Below, in pieces: positions 11,907 to 23,663 of a DNA stretch of 64,000 bases. A model generated the notes under the pieces. It saw only the letters and a list, made by a program, of their open reading frames with translations. It was not told the DNA's origin and did not search any database. The stretch spans positions 31,355,996-31,419,995 of the forward strand of contig CM055112.1 in the NCBI GenBank assembly GCA_029204225.1. Direction: 5' to 3'. A program made the translations under genes and the position numbers. The stretch's first letter is position 1, and every line of letters starts with the position of its first letter. Source of the DNA: Diphasiastrum complanatum. Its lineage: Eukaryota > Streptophyta > Lycopodiopsida > Lycopodiales > Lycopodiaceae.

Positions 11907-12740
11907 GGCAAAGCAAAGGCAATTATCAAGGATTATGAGAAAGCAACCACTCTTGGAATCCGGGCCACAAATCCCAGTTTCAGTCATGCCGCAATTCTCC
12001 CCTCAGCACCAGTATCAGGGAGGTACGAATATAGGGTTGGATGCGAGCGTAGATCAGGGTGAAGCTCCTAAAATTTCAGATAAAATGGACACCCAAGCTG
12101 CTAAAGCCGGTCCATCAGGGACCGGAGTGTTATTTCAAAAGCCGATCACCATCGAGGACCATTTGCAAAAAATTTTACATCAACATCCACATATGTTCTC
12201 AAGGGGTGGTTGGGTGATCAAATTCAAAACCTCTAAGAGAGAGGTTGAAAAAGACTTGGATAAACTACCGGCATTGGGAGAGCAGCCAGCTTGGCAAACC
12301 GTTTTCAAGAAAGCTCCAGATTCTATTACGAGCTATGTTACTAGCCCTCGCCAATTGCGAGTCGATCCATATTATTTGTCGATGCCACGACATAATAAAT
12401 GGAAAGATATGGGCATGGATCAAGTCAGCATCCACACCCCAAATTGGCCCAACAATCACCAAACCTACAATTGGCAGATATCGGTGGATTTTCTCCGAGC
12501 GCTCCAATTTTATAGTACTAAGTATCGGAATTTCACCAGACCCAACTGTGCAACAATCGGCTATCTTTTCCAATGATTTGTCCAAGTTGACAACTGTTGT
12601 AACGAGATAGGATGATTGCCTACCACCCTTGGCATTCAATCCAAAACTTCCCATGGCGTCAGATAAAGTCCAAGACCAGTTGCCAATCGCCAAACTATAT
12701 TATTGTGCAGCCATGTTGGGAGGTTCTTGGGAATCACGAT
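11905..12740 (+). pseudogene. Unrecognised protein pseudogene, copy A
   Basis: A long frame (11905-12576) continues after a frame change near 12527 in another frame to about 12738. It has a Pro/Gln-rich N-terminal tail ('PVSVMPQFSPQHQ'), a basic segment ('WVIKFKTSKREVEKDLDKL'), and a Trp/Tyr-rich core ('IHTPNWPNNHQTYNWQI', 'VDFLRALQFYSTKY'). The sister copy at 22862-23663 has the same frame break and many substitutions. I do not recognise the family. It lies just upstream of a polypurine tract and LTR start (12946), where an LTR element's last gene would be. A disordered N-terminus before a compact core would also fit a Gag or a coat-type protein, but that is speculation. Confidence 0.5.
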
Positions 12741-12945
12741 TTGTGGCCTAGATAACTTTGAATTGGATGTCGGCACAAATAAGTGTTTTTTTTCACAAAA
12801 CTATGATTTTAATGTGGAGTGCTTTGAATTCATGGAGAAGGTGCAGTACCATCTCATCAAGGTATGATGCAAGGCCAACCAGAGCCTGAAATGAATAAAT
12901 CTCACGAGGTGTCATGGGACCACCACCAATTTTGGTGGGGGATAC

Positions 12946-13550
12946 TGTTGGAGGGTTTGCGGATCCCAATTCAACCCTAACTCTAGTTAATAAGTGAGAG
13001 AGATTTGGCTCCATGCATGTGTAAGTCCAACTCGATGATCACATAGTTATTTGATAAGTAGAAAGTCAATAAAAGGACTTTAGGCCTTTTTGCGGGACTT
13101 TTGATGTCGCAAGGCCTAGATGTCAAGTTAGTGAATAAAGTTGGGACTCCCACCAAAATTGGCTCAAATTCAATTTCAAATTGGTTCCCTCCAATTGTTG
13201 AATGGGTCCCCACTCCTTTTTTTAAGTTTGAATAGTTAGGGAAGTAGAAATGGTCCAATAGTATTTTGAGGCCAAGGCTCTCCTCTCCACTATAAATAGG
13301 GGCAAACTTGAGTTTGGAAACCATGTTCATATTCTCATTTCAATACAAGCAGATTGGTTCTCTTATGGAATGGACTTGTGAATTTCCTTGCTCTCTATCT
13401 CGTTTCCTCCATGTCTCATGTTTTTGTTCTATTTGTTAATTGTTGGAGTTGTTTCTTATTGGGATTGAATATTCTTATGATTTTTGTGAGAGAGAAAGGG
13501 AGAGAGAGAAGAGTAAGTTTCTCTATTATTGTGGATCGTAGGGTTAACGG
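12946..13550 (+). repeat. LTR, copy A (start TGTTGGAGGG)
   Basis: A purine-rich tract (GGTGGGGGATA) just before TGTTGGAGGGTTTGCG gives a standard 3' LTR boundary. Within it a TATA box (CTATAAATAGGGG) lies at 13290-13302, about where an LTR promoter is expected. It continues to about 13550 and is then cut by the junction with Gypsy sequence, so its 3' end (CA) is missing. The sister LTR begins at 23858. Confidence 0.65.
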
Positions 13551-13574
13551 ATCTTGGGATCGAACCCAAAGTGC

Positions 13575-14257
13575 CTTGAGATCCTCGAGTTCCTCTCCTT
13601 CTACATCTTCCCCTACTAATACCATACGACTTTCTTCTCTCTTCTCAGCCAGATCTATCTCCTTCGTATGGGCAGGACCTTCATGAACATTGGCTCCTTG
13701 GGAGGTTTCTTCTATGGGTTCTCTCTTTGCCCTGGGCATAACCACTACCACTTCATCCATCTCATAATCCTTGAAATATTGTGTCACATCATGCATAGGT
13801 TTGGGTTCTTCTATGGCGTCTTCTTGGATTTTATCTTGTAACTTCTGGTTGGTCATCAAATCGGTCTTGGTCTCTCTTTTATCACTCTTAGCCTTCCACT
13901 CAGTGGTTTTTGCCTTATATAGGGGTTTACGTTCACAGTGCGCTAGTGGGTGGCTGATTGTTGATACCCAATCTTTTCAGAGTATGGTCAAGTTTTCTGA
14001 TGCTCTTTGATGGTTTCTTCATACCAAGATCTGCAAAGGTGATCAGAGATTTTTTTTTCAAAGGTTCTCCTAGTGGAGAATCTGAAGTAAGTGGCTCTTT
14101 TCCCTTGGCGTTCATAGGCAACTCTGATCGTGGATCAGGTTTCAGATCTTTCACCATCTTTATGCTATTGTCCCATAATGAGATTTATAGCTTATGAAGA
14201 GCTTCATCCTCAGCTAGGTCCCAACCTATGTGAAAGATTTCAAATCCTTAAGATTCA
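13575..14257 (-). pseudogene. Gypsy pol fragment, copy A
   Basis: This is near-identical to 27583-28257. The minus-strand frame 13859-13575 and the one at 14157-13933 belong to the segment before reverse transcriptase of the decayed Gypsy element described at 24550-28257 ('HDVTQYFKDYEMDEVVVVMP', 'EIDLAEKREESRMVLVGED'). The frame is cut at 13575 where the sequence switches to the LTR block. Confidence 0.7.
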
Positions 14258-14692
14258 ATCTACTTGAAATATAGATCATTCTACACATAGAATTGCAAGC
14301 AATCACGAAGATAGTGCACCAATGGATAGTAGAACCCAAAAGAACCATGTATAAGCATGAAATGAGATAGAGAAGATAGAAGATTACTCTCTCCATGAGT
14401 TACATCCTTTTATAACAAGTCCAAACCCTATTTGGCCACTTGGCTTTCTCTCCAAAATGCTAACCCAACTAATTTTGGGTCTAGATTCAATGTACCCAAC
14501 TATTTAAATTAAATCTACTCAAACTCGCATTCTAACTTTCCACACTTTCAAAAAGTGTTTATTCAAATGAAATTTGAAAAGTCAACCTCTAAGTCTAAAA
14601 CAAGTTTTGGCCTCAATATGCCAAATATGGAAATATTGCAAAATGTGATGAAACTAGTTGAATCTTTCACACTCCCTCTTCAACTAGTTTTA
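14258..14692 (-). repeat. Copia LTR fragment, copy A
   Basis: Matches 28467-28896, the LTR of a minus-strand Copia fragment. Its minus-strand start lies just inside a purine tract near 14685. About 190 bases of the LTR are missing at its other end relative to the sister copy, where an AATATAGATCATTC junction is seen. Confidence 0.55.
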
Positions 14693-16481
14693 GCTAGAAG
14701 CATCTCTACCTAAAGAATTTTGGGGAGAAGTAGTTGCATGTGCAAATTATCTTTGTATTAGGCTTCCTAATCTTGCTATAGAAGGAAGAACACCATTTGC
14801 GATGTTGTACAAGAAAAAACCTAAGGTAGATCATCTTAGGATCTTTGGCTATTTATGCTTTGTGCATGTTCCTTTAGAGACTAGGAAAAAGGATGATCCT
14901 ACTGCTATTAAAGGTATTTTTGTTCGATATGCATCTTCTAAGAAAGCGTATAAAGTTTATGTTCCATCTACTGACAAGAATGTTGTAAGTAGAAATGTGA
15001 TCTTTCATGAAGATAAAAAATTTAACTTGGATGAAGCAAAGATCAAGGAGTCTCATGCAAGATCTACAATCATCAATCTTAATATTGTTCAAGAAGTGGT
15101 GGGGCCGAGGCTTGAGGTGGAGCAACTTCAAACACCTACACCAAGAAGATCCACAAGAGAAAGATCTGAGCCAAGAAGGCTCACTTATGATGAGGGAGGA
15201 AGGCAAGTGGAAGGTGAAACTTCCTATCATGCATTCTTCATATCAGATGAACAGCCTAAAGATGTCCAAGAAGCACTTCAATCCAAGAAATGGGTTGAAG
15301 CAATGACCCTCGAGTTTGAAGCCTTGATGTCCAACCACACATCTGAGCTTCTGGAGAAAGCTAACAACATGCATGTCATTGGATGTAAGTGTGTATTCAG
15401 GATCAAGTACAACAATGATGGATCCATCAGCAAATTCAAAGCAAGACTTTGTGCCAAAGGTTACTCTTGAATCAAAGGCCTTGACTATGAAGACACTTTT
15501 GCAGCTATTGCAAAAATGGTAACTATAAAAATTCTCATTTCTCTTGCATGTTATCAAAATTGGAGGATGTTTCAACTTGATGTTTCTAATGCCTTTTTCA
15601 ATGGTTACCTTGAGGAGGAGATCTACATGGAGCAACCACCTGGATTTGTGGAAGTTGGTGAAGAATCAAAAGTTTGTCTTTTGTTCGAAAGTCTCTATGA
15701 CCTAAAACAAGCACCAAGGTCTTGGTATACAACGCTCAACTCCTTTCTCATATCACTCAGATTTCGTGTTAGTGAATATGACCCTTCATTGTATATTAAG
15801 TTTGTAAATAAAAATCTGGTTATTCTTCTCATCTATGTAGATGATATCATTCTTAGTGGAAATAATGAGGAGCTAGTTGAAGAAACTAAGTATGCACTTG
15901 GTAGTGGATTTAAGATGCAAGATCTAGGAGTTCTTCACTACATTTTAGGCCTAGAAATTGACTTTTGGAAAGAACATGCTTTCATAAGTCAAAGTAGATA
16001 TGCACTTTCCATGCTTAAGAAATTTCAGATGGAAAACTATAAAGACATAGATACACCAATGGAGCACATTGTAAAAGTTCCTATGAAAGATGATGAAAGA
16101 TCCTTTGAGGACATCACTCTTTATAGGAGTATTATTGGCTCACTTATATGGTTAAATGTGACAAGGTATGATCTAAGCTTTAGTGTGCATAAGTTAAGCC
16201 AACACATGCAGGATCCAAAGATATATCATTGGAAGTTGGCTAAAAGAATCTTGAGATATGTATCTTCTACCTTAGACTTTGGATTGATCTACAAAGGAGA
16301 AGATCTAACTTTGGTTGCCTTTTCAAACTCAGATTTTGCAGGAGACAGGATTGATAGGAAATCCACAAGTGTTTACACAGTTTTTCATGGAGGGAATTTG
16401 GTTTCTTGGCTATCAAATAGGCAAGCAACTATATCCTTATCATCTTGTGAAGTTGAGTGCAAATCTCTTACAACCACTTGA
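14693..16481 (+). pseudogene. Copia pol: post-integrase linker, RT, RNase H
   Basis: Plus-strand Copia pol in one frame system: linker 14802-15470 ('TPTPRRSTRERSEPRR', 'WVEAMTLEFEAL'), a TGA at 15468-15470, a short gap ('GLDYEDTFAAIAKM'), then 15516-16481. Reverse transcriptase has 'FQLDVSNAFFNGYLEEEIYM', 'DLKQAPRSWY' and the catalytic box 'IYVDDIILS' near 15832-15858. RNase H follows with 'SNSDFAGDRIDRKSTSVYT' and 'ATISLSSCEVECKSLT', where Asp and Glu positions are kept. It stops at 16479 without the usual C-terminal end. The sister at 40141-41348 shares the TGA, which therefore predates duplication. The active site survives but the element is dead. Confidence 0.9.
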
Positions 16482-16540
16482 TTTTCTTTTTTTCTTCATT
16501 TCAATATATTAGGGTTTATTGTAATGGTTTGTATGTTATG

Positions 16541-16868
16541 AATGTAGAAAACATGTCGGGATCTGGCACTGGTGTGAGCTCGGGAGACCATGTCTCAAAC
16601 TTCTATGTATCGTTATCTTCTGAGCAAAAAGCACAACTGCAAAGCTTGCTTAGTCAAGATGAGGGGGGTCTCTCACAAGCGGCTGCGGCTCCCGCACCTA
16701 CCGAAGAGTCATCCACATATCCGTATTACAACGTGAATCCTCAAGGTAACATAATCGCCAACCGCAAAGGTTGGGTGGTTATGGACTGCCTATATTCTTT
16801 ATGCCAATGCCATTTTGGCGACAGATTGTTCATGAAATGGTCCGACCAATCTGCCGATCTAAAACGGC
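16541..16868 (+). pseudogene. Unrecognised ORF segment present only in copy 1
   Basis: A plus-strand frame starting at an ATG near 16552 encodes a Ser/Gly start, 'FYVSLSSEQKAQLQSLLSQD', an Ala/Pro-rich linker, and 'NRKGWVVMDCLYSLCQCHFG'. I do not recognise it. The second copy of the segmental duplication lacks exactly these about 330 bases (its sequence passes from the equivalent of 16540 to 16869 at about 41420). No target-site duplication is visible, so a deletion in copy 2 is as likely as an insertion here. Confidence 0.4.
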
Positions 16869-19210
16869 AGGTTGTTGGTAGCCTTCATGAAGAATTCTCA
16901 CAAGATGATTATAATAATCACATATGTCACAAGGGACTTAAAAGGATATAATGCATGCTTGATTCCACATGTTCTAGCTTCTTCTTCTTCTTATTCCGCT
17001 CTCACATGCTTGAATAAACAAATATGACAAGTGATAATATATTCTGATAATTTTATTGTTTCTAGTAGTGTCTTGTTTTGCATGATATCTACAAAATGTC
17101 TTCCATTTATCGGATGAAGAATCGATTGACTTTTATGAGATGTGTCTGAAGAGAGTATCTAAAATCACCTATATTGAAAAGCTAATAACTTAGATATTGA
17201 TCATGATTATTGCGAACAATGATCATGATTATTGTGAATACTAGTCGTGAGAATTTTGAGCACTGGTTGTGATTATTGTGAATATTGATCATGAATATTC
17301 ATGAATCTTTGCCAATTTTAAAATTTCAAAATCACGGACATATTTTGTGGTCAAAGTGTGAAACTCATTGCAAGAAACTATTATGAAATGAACATCATCT
17401 CTTTGTTGGCAAAATCATTTGATACACAATTCTTAGTCATTTTAAATCCCAATATGCAATCATAGTTCTTCGATTATCAGAACTGTAACTACTTTTGTGG
17501 TGGTGATTGTTATATAAGCTCTTGCAACTTTTTAACCATTATGGCATGACCTTGGATATATAATACCTCAACGTTCTTGTTTTATTTTGATTGTGATGTA
17601 TGTTGATGATTTGAATTTGAAAGCAAATAATCAAAGATTTGCTAAATGTAGTGAAAACAGATCTATGTAATTAGTTTGATATCACAGACTTGACCTTATT
17701 TACTACTGCTTGCAAGTTGAAATACGGCTAAAGGAGCAAGGTATTGGACTTACGTAGACTACGCGTGTCAGTAAATTGCTCAATCTGTTCCATATGGAGG
17801 CATGCAAGCAAATGAATACACCTATCAAGGTTCATGTTAAATTGCCTATGTTGGATTTTTACATCCCTTGTGGATATCACTTTGTACATCAATTAGTAGT
17901 ACACATTAGCTTTTTTTTCGGTTGGTGTGTCAACTCACGATGTCTTCTTCTGAAGATTATTGAAAGACAACAAAGTAAAATTTGAGGTATGTCAAGAATA
18001 CATCTCAACGGTTCATTGTATGTTAGTGAAAATAAGTAGCGCAAGTTAAACCACTATTATTCACTAGGGAAGCAACATGACTATCAAAGGTATATGTTCC
18101 ATGTAAGAAATGAGAATCTCATATTTTTTGATAGTAAGCATAACATAGTGATGTGGCCCCTTTTAGAAGTTGAGAACAAGGTCCTCATCAACACAACTCG
18201 GTGAAGCAATATGGTTGAGAAAAATCCTAGGAGAGAATAAGATTTAGCAAGAAAGAGATACAGAAAGAGACCACAATCTATAATCAGGTTCCAACTAGGA
18301 CTCGATCTGCTAGACGCCTATTTTTGTATCACCTTCTTTATGAGAAGACATTGACTGCCAACTTTTGTATTATAAACGTCTAGTTTTCGAGGTTTTCATA
18401 GTTACCAAGGCCATGTTGTTGCAACACGTGTCATGTAAATACTCACCCATGTACAAGTTTTCCCAAAAATATGTACATGTGTTTTTAGGTTTGAATATAA
18501 CACTTCCAATTCTTCATTTTGGTTATTCTCAAGCTCTAAATGATTTTATGGGCACCACTCTTAAGAGATTGTAGTTTATCATAGGCCTATTTACATATTA
18601 TGAAAATGAGTGCCATCATAATTTTTCAAGGATGCAATTTGGATTCTTGATGTATGGGATGATATTATGGTCACTTTCAGAAAGCAACACCAGTTCACTC
18701 CCAAGGAAAATAAATTTAGAAACTGCACATAAAAAACACTAGAACCAAATACTTTGACGAATCAGATGTGGTAGCTTCAAAGTAAATGTCTATATGATAG
18801 AGATATAATAGCTTGTGAGGATGGCAAGCCTGAGTTGCCAAAATACCATCATAAATCCTTTGCTCTAAGTAGTATAAGGAAGGGTGGGTGGTTGATGAAT
18901 CACACTAAGTATGAGTAAATAATTATATTGAGAATAATTGAGAGATGATAGTTCTTGGATAGGTTAGTGGATGGCTTTACTATTTATCAATAGCAATATA
19001 GAGGCAACTAGTGTGAATCTCAAGGCAATTAGGATGTTCTTTCAGTAAATTTTGTAGATGTCACTACCTAATTGTAGATTTACTCCAATACATTCTGATA
19101 ATCACCTTTAAAGAATTTTTATCACAATTATGTCAGTTTATGTAGAAATCTACCGTTAAGCGGTCTCTAATAAAAGATGAGTATAAATGTGCATGTTCCA
19201 ACAACATGCA
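16869..19210 (-). repeat. Copia-derived repeat arm (inverted copy)
   Basis: This is the reverse complement of the arm at 5223-7770, more diverged than the direct pair. It includes the AT-rich 'ATGATTATTGTGAATA' tandem near 17200-17300, a remnant of the RT-RNase H linker on the plus strand at 17776-17985 ('CKQMNTPIKVHVKLPM'), and the LTR-like outer end at about 18940-19210 with minus-strand TGTTGTTGGAACATGCAC. The second copy of the duplication keeps only its inner end (41420-41913). Confidence 0.65.
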
Positions 19211-19429
19211 ATCATTACTCGATAATCATTCTGAGTTGTTACTCTTCTATAGAATCTGGATTTCTTGGTTGAGCTTTCTGATTAACTGTCTTGGTATTTG
19301 TTTGTACCATTCTCAGTGGCGGTATTGGCCGCCTACCCAGAAATGTCACCAGACAACCAGCTTTACACTTCCATTTCGCTGGACTTCAAAAATAAATCTT
19401 ATTTTTTTGGTTTGGTAAGTTGCGACAAT

Positions 19430-20334
19430 CCCACGAGAGCGATAGCATATCTTAGAATTCAGCATGTATGGAAGATCCACATCAAACTCTAACATCCATT
19501 AACCCTAAGCATTAAACACTACACAATTAACACTACATCCATTAACCCTATGATCCACAATGATAGATTCAGCAACTGCTTGAATTCATTCAAATGATCA
19601 ATGACTGAGGTTCCGTCGCTTCTTTTGAGAGTAAAGACCTTCTTTTTCAGAAAGAGACGAGTCGATACATCTGAACTCACATAAATGCTTGCTAAAATAG
19701 ATCACGCTTCTTTGGAGGCCATAGAGCGTAGAGGTTACACGAGCAGGATGTAGGCCATGAAAAAGCAATGATGAGTAACACACCTCCTGAAATTATGAGG
19801 ACAATTGAGAATGTGAGTCCTTTACTCTCATCAGATGACGATTTGGAGAAGGTTAGCCTGCGAGAAGAACTAAAGGAAGAAGCAAGTTCATATAAAAATG
19901 ACACTCTGAAGCAACTACTTCATGTCAACTCAATGAAGAGCAACAATTTTTAGAAAAAAGCGATATAACCAGATTGTCATGCAGGGCTTGAAAGACTTCC
20001 ATACTCTTACGATCCTCCATTTCTGATCTTTGTCTTCTTCTTTGCATTTTCATTCCTGCTCCCTCTGATTTAGGTCATGCCCCCTTGTATGGCTCTGGAT
20101 CGCAATTCTGTGCGGTTTTTGCTTTTGATTTGGAAAATTGGAAGAGAAGAAATATTCTTGTATTACTTTATTGATAGAGAAGATTAATTGGGTTTGGGTA
20201 TGTATAAAAGTGTGTATAAATATTAGTATATAGATCTTTATACAGATTGTATTTAAGAAACAGTGGTAGATTATGGCATTTAAAGAGTCCGTTTTAAGCC
20301 CGTTATCAGCAAGCCCTGCTAATAATGATATCAA
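19430..20334 (-). pseudogene. Copia LTR and gag remnant
   Basis: Reading the minus strand: an LTR-like start TGATATCATTATTAGCAGGG near 20334, a TATA-rich section near 20200-20240, then a decayed leader, and from about 19740 to 19580 a Copia Gag frame with stops ('FLKKKVFTLKRSDGTSVID', 'HLNEFKQLLN'). The sequence 19430-19570 is repeated, reverse-complemented, at about 24445-24590. No pol follows. The element is truncated on its 3' side. Confidence 0.5.
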
Positions 20335-21507
20335 AAAAAAATTGGAATCAAAAGATACTTTTAAAGAAATCGGATTATTTTTTTACCCAACCATGTATGA
20401 TCGTATGTTAGATCTATGTTTGTAAATATCTGCTTGCTAACCTTTGGAAGTACGTTCAAGTAATGCTACAACTATTGAAGTCTCCACTACTCCACTTCTT
20501 TACCTTCTGACGATGTAATTGACAGTGTTGAATTTGGAGGAATTCATAGTGACAATAAAATAGATTTTGATACTAGGTCCAAAATATGTATATTTTTGTA
20601 TTTGCCTTTGGATAAATTTGAATACATCATGAGTATTTGGTGATAGACATGATACTATAAGCCTTTGTTTTTCAAAATGGGTTTTAAAAATGCCTTTTTA
20701 GCAAGATTTCTAGAATATTTCTTGGAGTTCCCATTTGCACAAAATATTACCCATTTGATAGCAACGCTATTATTCTATTCGTATGCTAATTTACACACTT
20801 TTTTCCTTTTTTGGGGGGTTTGACTTTTCTATTTTAATAATTGATAAGAAGCCCATGCAAGTTACTAGATTGCTTGTACTTCTTGGTTGTCTCGTTTTCC
20901 GACATTCTATGGATTAGGTTTTTCATAAAACGTAGTCTTTGACCAAGCTCTTCTTGTGTGCATGAAAAACTATAAGATTGGTTTAGCACAATCGAAATAT
21001 GATAAGTTGATTGCTTGGCTATTCATTTGATTTCATTAGATGTCCATTTAATAACAAAGATCTAGATTAAGCTTATTAAATATTTTTTGAAAATTTAATA
21101 AGCTAATGAATGATGCATAATGGGTGTTATAAGGCTTACGATTTGGAATCTTATAAATATTACACCATATATAAAAAGAGTTATTAGTCTTTTGGATTCT
21201 CTAAATATTATAATAAGCTTAATGAATTATGTGTATCGTAGTTTTGTGAAATAACTTAGCAATGAGCTTTTTCTAATGCTATGACCTCTATCCTAATTGT
21301 AATATACTCAATATTCACTATAATGTATCAGGTAATTTGATCATATGTAGTTGCTAGATAGATGGATTTGACAAAGTCTATGCTCCAAAGTTTGAAAATA
21401 ACTTGCTAGTGTACTTTCATATATTGCCTGGAATAATACTAACATATTCATTACTTATTTTATGAATTCAAAATTGATTTTTGCGCACTAACAAATAATC
21501 TATTCAA
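20335..21507. other. No recognisable feature
   Basis: AT-rich sequence with only short frames and no family similarity that I can see. A plausible splice acceptor (TGCATGCAG) ends it at about 21514, just before the transposase-associated domain. Confidence 0.4.
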
Positions 21508-21780
21508 TTGCATGCAGTACTTGATGATATGGATGATATATTGACGAAAGTGGATAGGGTTCAGGAATTTTTGAACCAATCCAAGCAAGAAGCTACAACA
21601 CATGGTATGAAATATGTGTCGTGTCCTTGTCGTGATTGTTTGAGATGTCGTATGAAGAGTTTAGATGAGGTTGAGCGACACTTGATCTTAAATGGACCAG
21701 AGCCCTTTCTTGATCCACGAATGGAGAAGGAAAAAAAGGTAAAACTCGTAGAAAATATACATAAAATGTTTCACAAAAAG
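21508..21780 (+). pseudogene. CACTA transposase-associated domain, copy B
   Basis: This frame encodes the N-terminal transposase-associated domain of En/Spm (CACTA) transposases. 'MKYVSCPCRDCLRC' gives the Cys cluster (C-x-C-x-x-C) and 'SLDEVERHLILNGPEPF' the helix that follows it in this domain. It is preceded by an intron-like acceptor. No transposase catalytic domain follows; about 100 bases downstream the sequence enters a SET-like segment. This suggests an exon captured into, or left from, a CACTA element. Copy A at 10742 has only its second half. Confidence 0.65.
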
Positions 21781-21881
21781 ACATATTTGATGTGCTTTTC
21801 AACACTTTCTTGTTTACAAATTATAAATAATATTTTATTATTGATTTGCCTAAGCTTTGTACATAACACCTTTCAGATAAC

Positions 21882-22533
21882 ATGGGATACTTTGATCAAA
21901 TGTCATCAGCTTATCTTCAAAAGATAAGAAGCAATGTCAAGGAATTGTCAGATCAACATGTGCATCCAAATATTTCTCCTTTTTTTGAAAGACGAAGAAT
22001 TATTGATTTTGATCCTACTTTCAATGTAGTTTGGAATAACGAATTGCCAATTCCCATGGATGTAGCATTTGAGTACTATGAAAAAACATATATAGTAAAA
22101 AATCTGGAATAAATGACATTGCCGGTGAGGGCTTGTTTGTCTTAGAAAATCTACATAAAGATGATATATTGTTTCCTTATGGTGGACCTCGATATAAACT
22201 TCAACATTGGAAACAATTTATGCCTTTTATCTAAGAATGAAAACTTATGCCCTAGTTGAAAATGAGATGTGAGGTGTTTCTGAAAGTGAGATTCGAATAA
22301 TCATGGGAGATGTGGAACATGGAAATGTAGCAGGTTACATTAATAGCTCAATTTTCAATAAGGCCTTGACAAACGTCAAGTGGGAATATGCTCCATTTCT
22401 CAAACCTTGGAGATCTGAAAATAGTACAAATCCACATGATTATGGGTTTGTAGCAACAATTGCCACCAAGGACATAGAAACAGGGAGTGAGTTATTTACA
22501 GAGTATCCGTTTGACAATTTGTTAACAATATAG
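21882..22533 (+). pseudogene. SET-domain protein pseudogene, copy B
   Basis: Sister of the pseudogene at 10974-11626 with about 97% identity by eye. It shares the frame change before 'MKTYALVENE' and the TGA before 'GVSESEIRIIMGDVEHG'. It has one further break: a missing base near 22102 shifts the frame just before the SET start motif. The closing motif 'VATIATKDIETGSELFTEY' is closer to the family consensus here (Glu kept in G-x-E-L). The degenerate N-H-S-C position ('GYINSS') is the same. Confidence 0.65.
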
Positions 22534-22861
22534 CTATTTCCAATGGTTGTGGATGATCACCATCATATCGGTTCATTACAATGAAAACTACATGGCAAAT
22601 GTTGTGTGTGTGTGAGTTTGCATGTTTAAATCACATTTTAGTGTTTCTTTGAAAATTTTTAAGCTATCTCTCTCTCATGATGATATTCATTAGCATGACA
22701 TTTTTCCTAAAACAAGCTTCAATTCCATAATCATTTATTAGTACATAATATTTTCAGGCATTTGTGTATTATTTTTAACCTACACAATCTCTCTCTCTCT
22801 CTCTCTCTCTCTTGGCAAAGCAAAGGCAATTATCAAGGATTATGAGAAAGCAACCACTCAA

Positions 22862-23663
22862 GTGTTGGAATCCGGGCCACAAATCCCAGTTTCAGTCATG
22901 CCGCAATTCTCCCCTCAGCACCAGGATCAGGGAGGTACGAATATAGGGTTGGATGCGGGCGTAGATCAGGGTGGAGCTCATGAAATTTCATATAAAACGG
23001 ACACCCAAGCTGCTAGAGCCGGTCCATCAGGGACCAGAGTGTTATCTCAAAAGCCGATCACCATCGAGGACCAGATTCAAAAAATTTTACATCAACATCC
23101 ACATATGTCCTCAAGGGGTGGTTGGGTGATCAAATTCAAAACCTCTAAGAGAGAGGCTGAAAAAGACTTGGATAAACTACCGGCATTGGGAGAGCAGCTA
23201 GCTTGGCGAACCGTTTTCGAGAAAGATCCAGATTCTATTACGAGCTATGTTGCCAGCCCTCGCCAATTGCGAGTCGATCCATATTATTTGTCGATGCCAC
23301 GACATAATAAATGGAAAGATTTGGGCATGGATCAAGTCAGCATCCACACCCCAAATTGGCCCAACAATCACCAAACCTACAATTGGCAGATATCGGTGGA
23401 TTTTCTCCGAGCGCTCCAATTTTATAGTACTAAGTATCGGAATTTCACCAGACCCAACTGTGCGACAATCGGCTATCTTTTCCAATGATTTGTCCAAGTC
23501 GACAACCGTTGTAACGGGATGGGATGATTGCCTACCACCCTTGGCATTCAATCCAAATCTTTCCATGGCGTCAGATAAAGTCCAAGACCAGTTGCCAATC
23601 GCCAGACTATATTATTGTGCAGCCATGTTGGGAGGTTCTTGGGAATCACGATTTGTGGCCTAG
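22862..23663 (+). pseudogene. Unrecognised protein pseudogene, copy B
   Basis: Sister of 11905-12740. The main frame is 22862-23488, and after the same frame change the continuation is read at about 23434-23663 ('PLAFNPNLSMASDKVQDQL', 'LYYCAAMLGGSWESRFVA'). Differences from copy A are mostly single substitutions. The family is not recognised. The gene ends about 195 bases before an LTR start (23858). Confidence 0.5.

Larger units (their letters stand above)
10742..14692. mobile_element. Composite insertion in Copia, flanked by 487 bp direct repeat
   Basis: This insertion of about 3.95 kb interrupts a Copia pol. Its first part (10742 to about 13556) matches 21650-24462; a few bases then match near 24577; the last part (13575-14690) matches 27583-28895 with a gap corresponding to about 28275-28466. 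It is therefore a shortened, stitched copy of the block at 21.6-28.9 kb or of a sister of it. The Copia bases 10255-10741 before the insertion are repeated at 14693-15178 after it. No transposase or integrase makes a target duplication of that length, so break repair with template switching is the simplest reading. Confidence 0.75.

Noticed and set aside
12265-12693. Minus-strand frame of 142 codons, repeated at 23198-23566
   Set aside because: Antisense shadow of the unrecognised plus-strand protein; no family match and disturbed equally in both copies.
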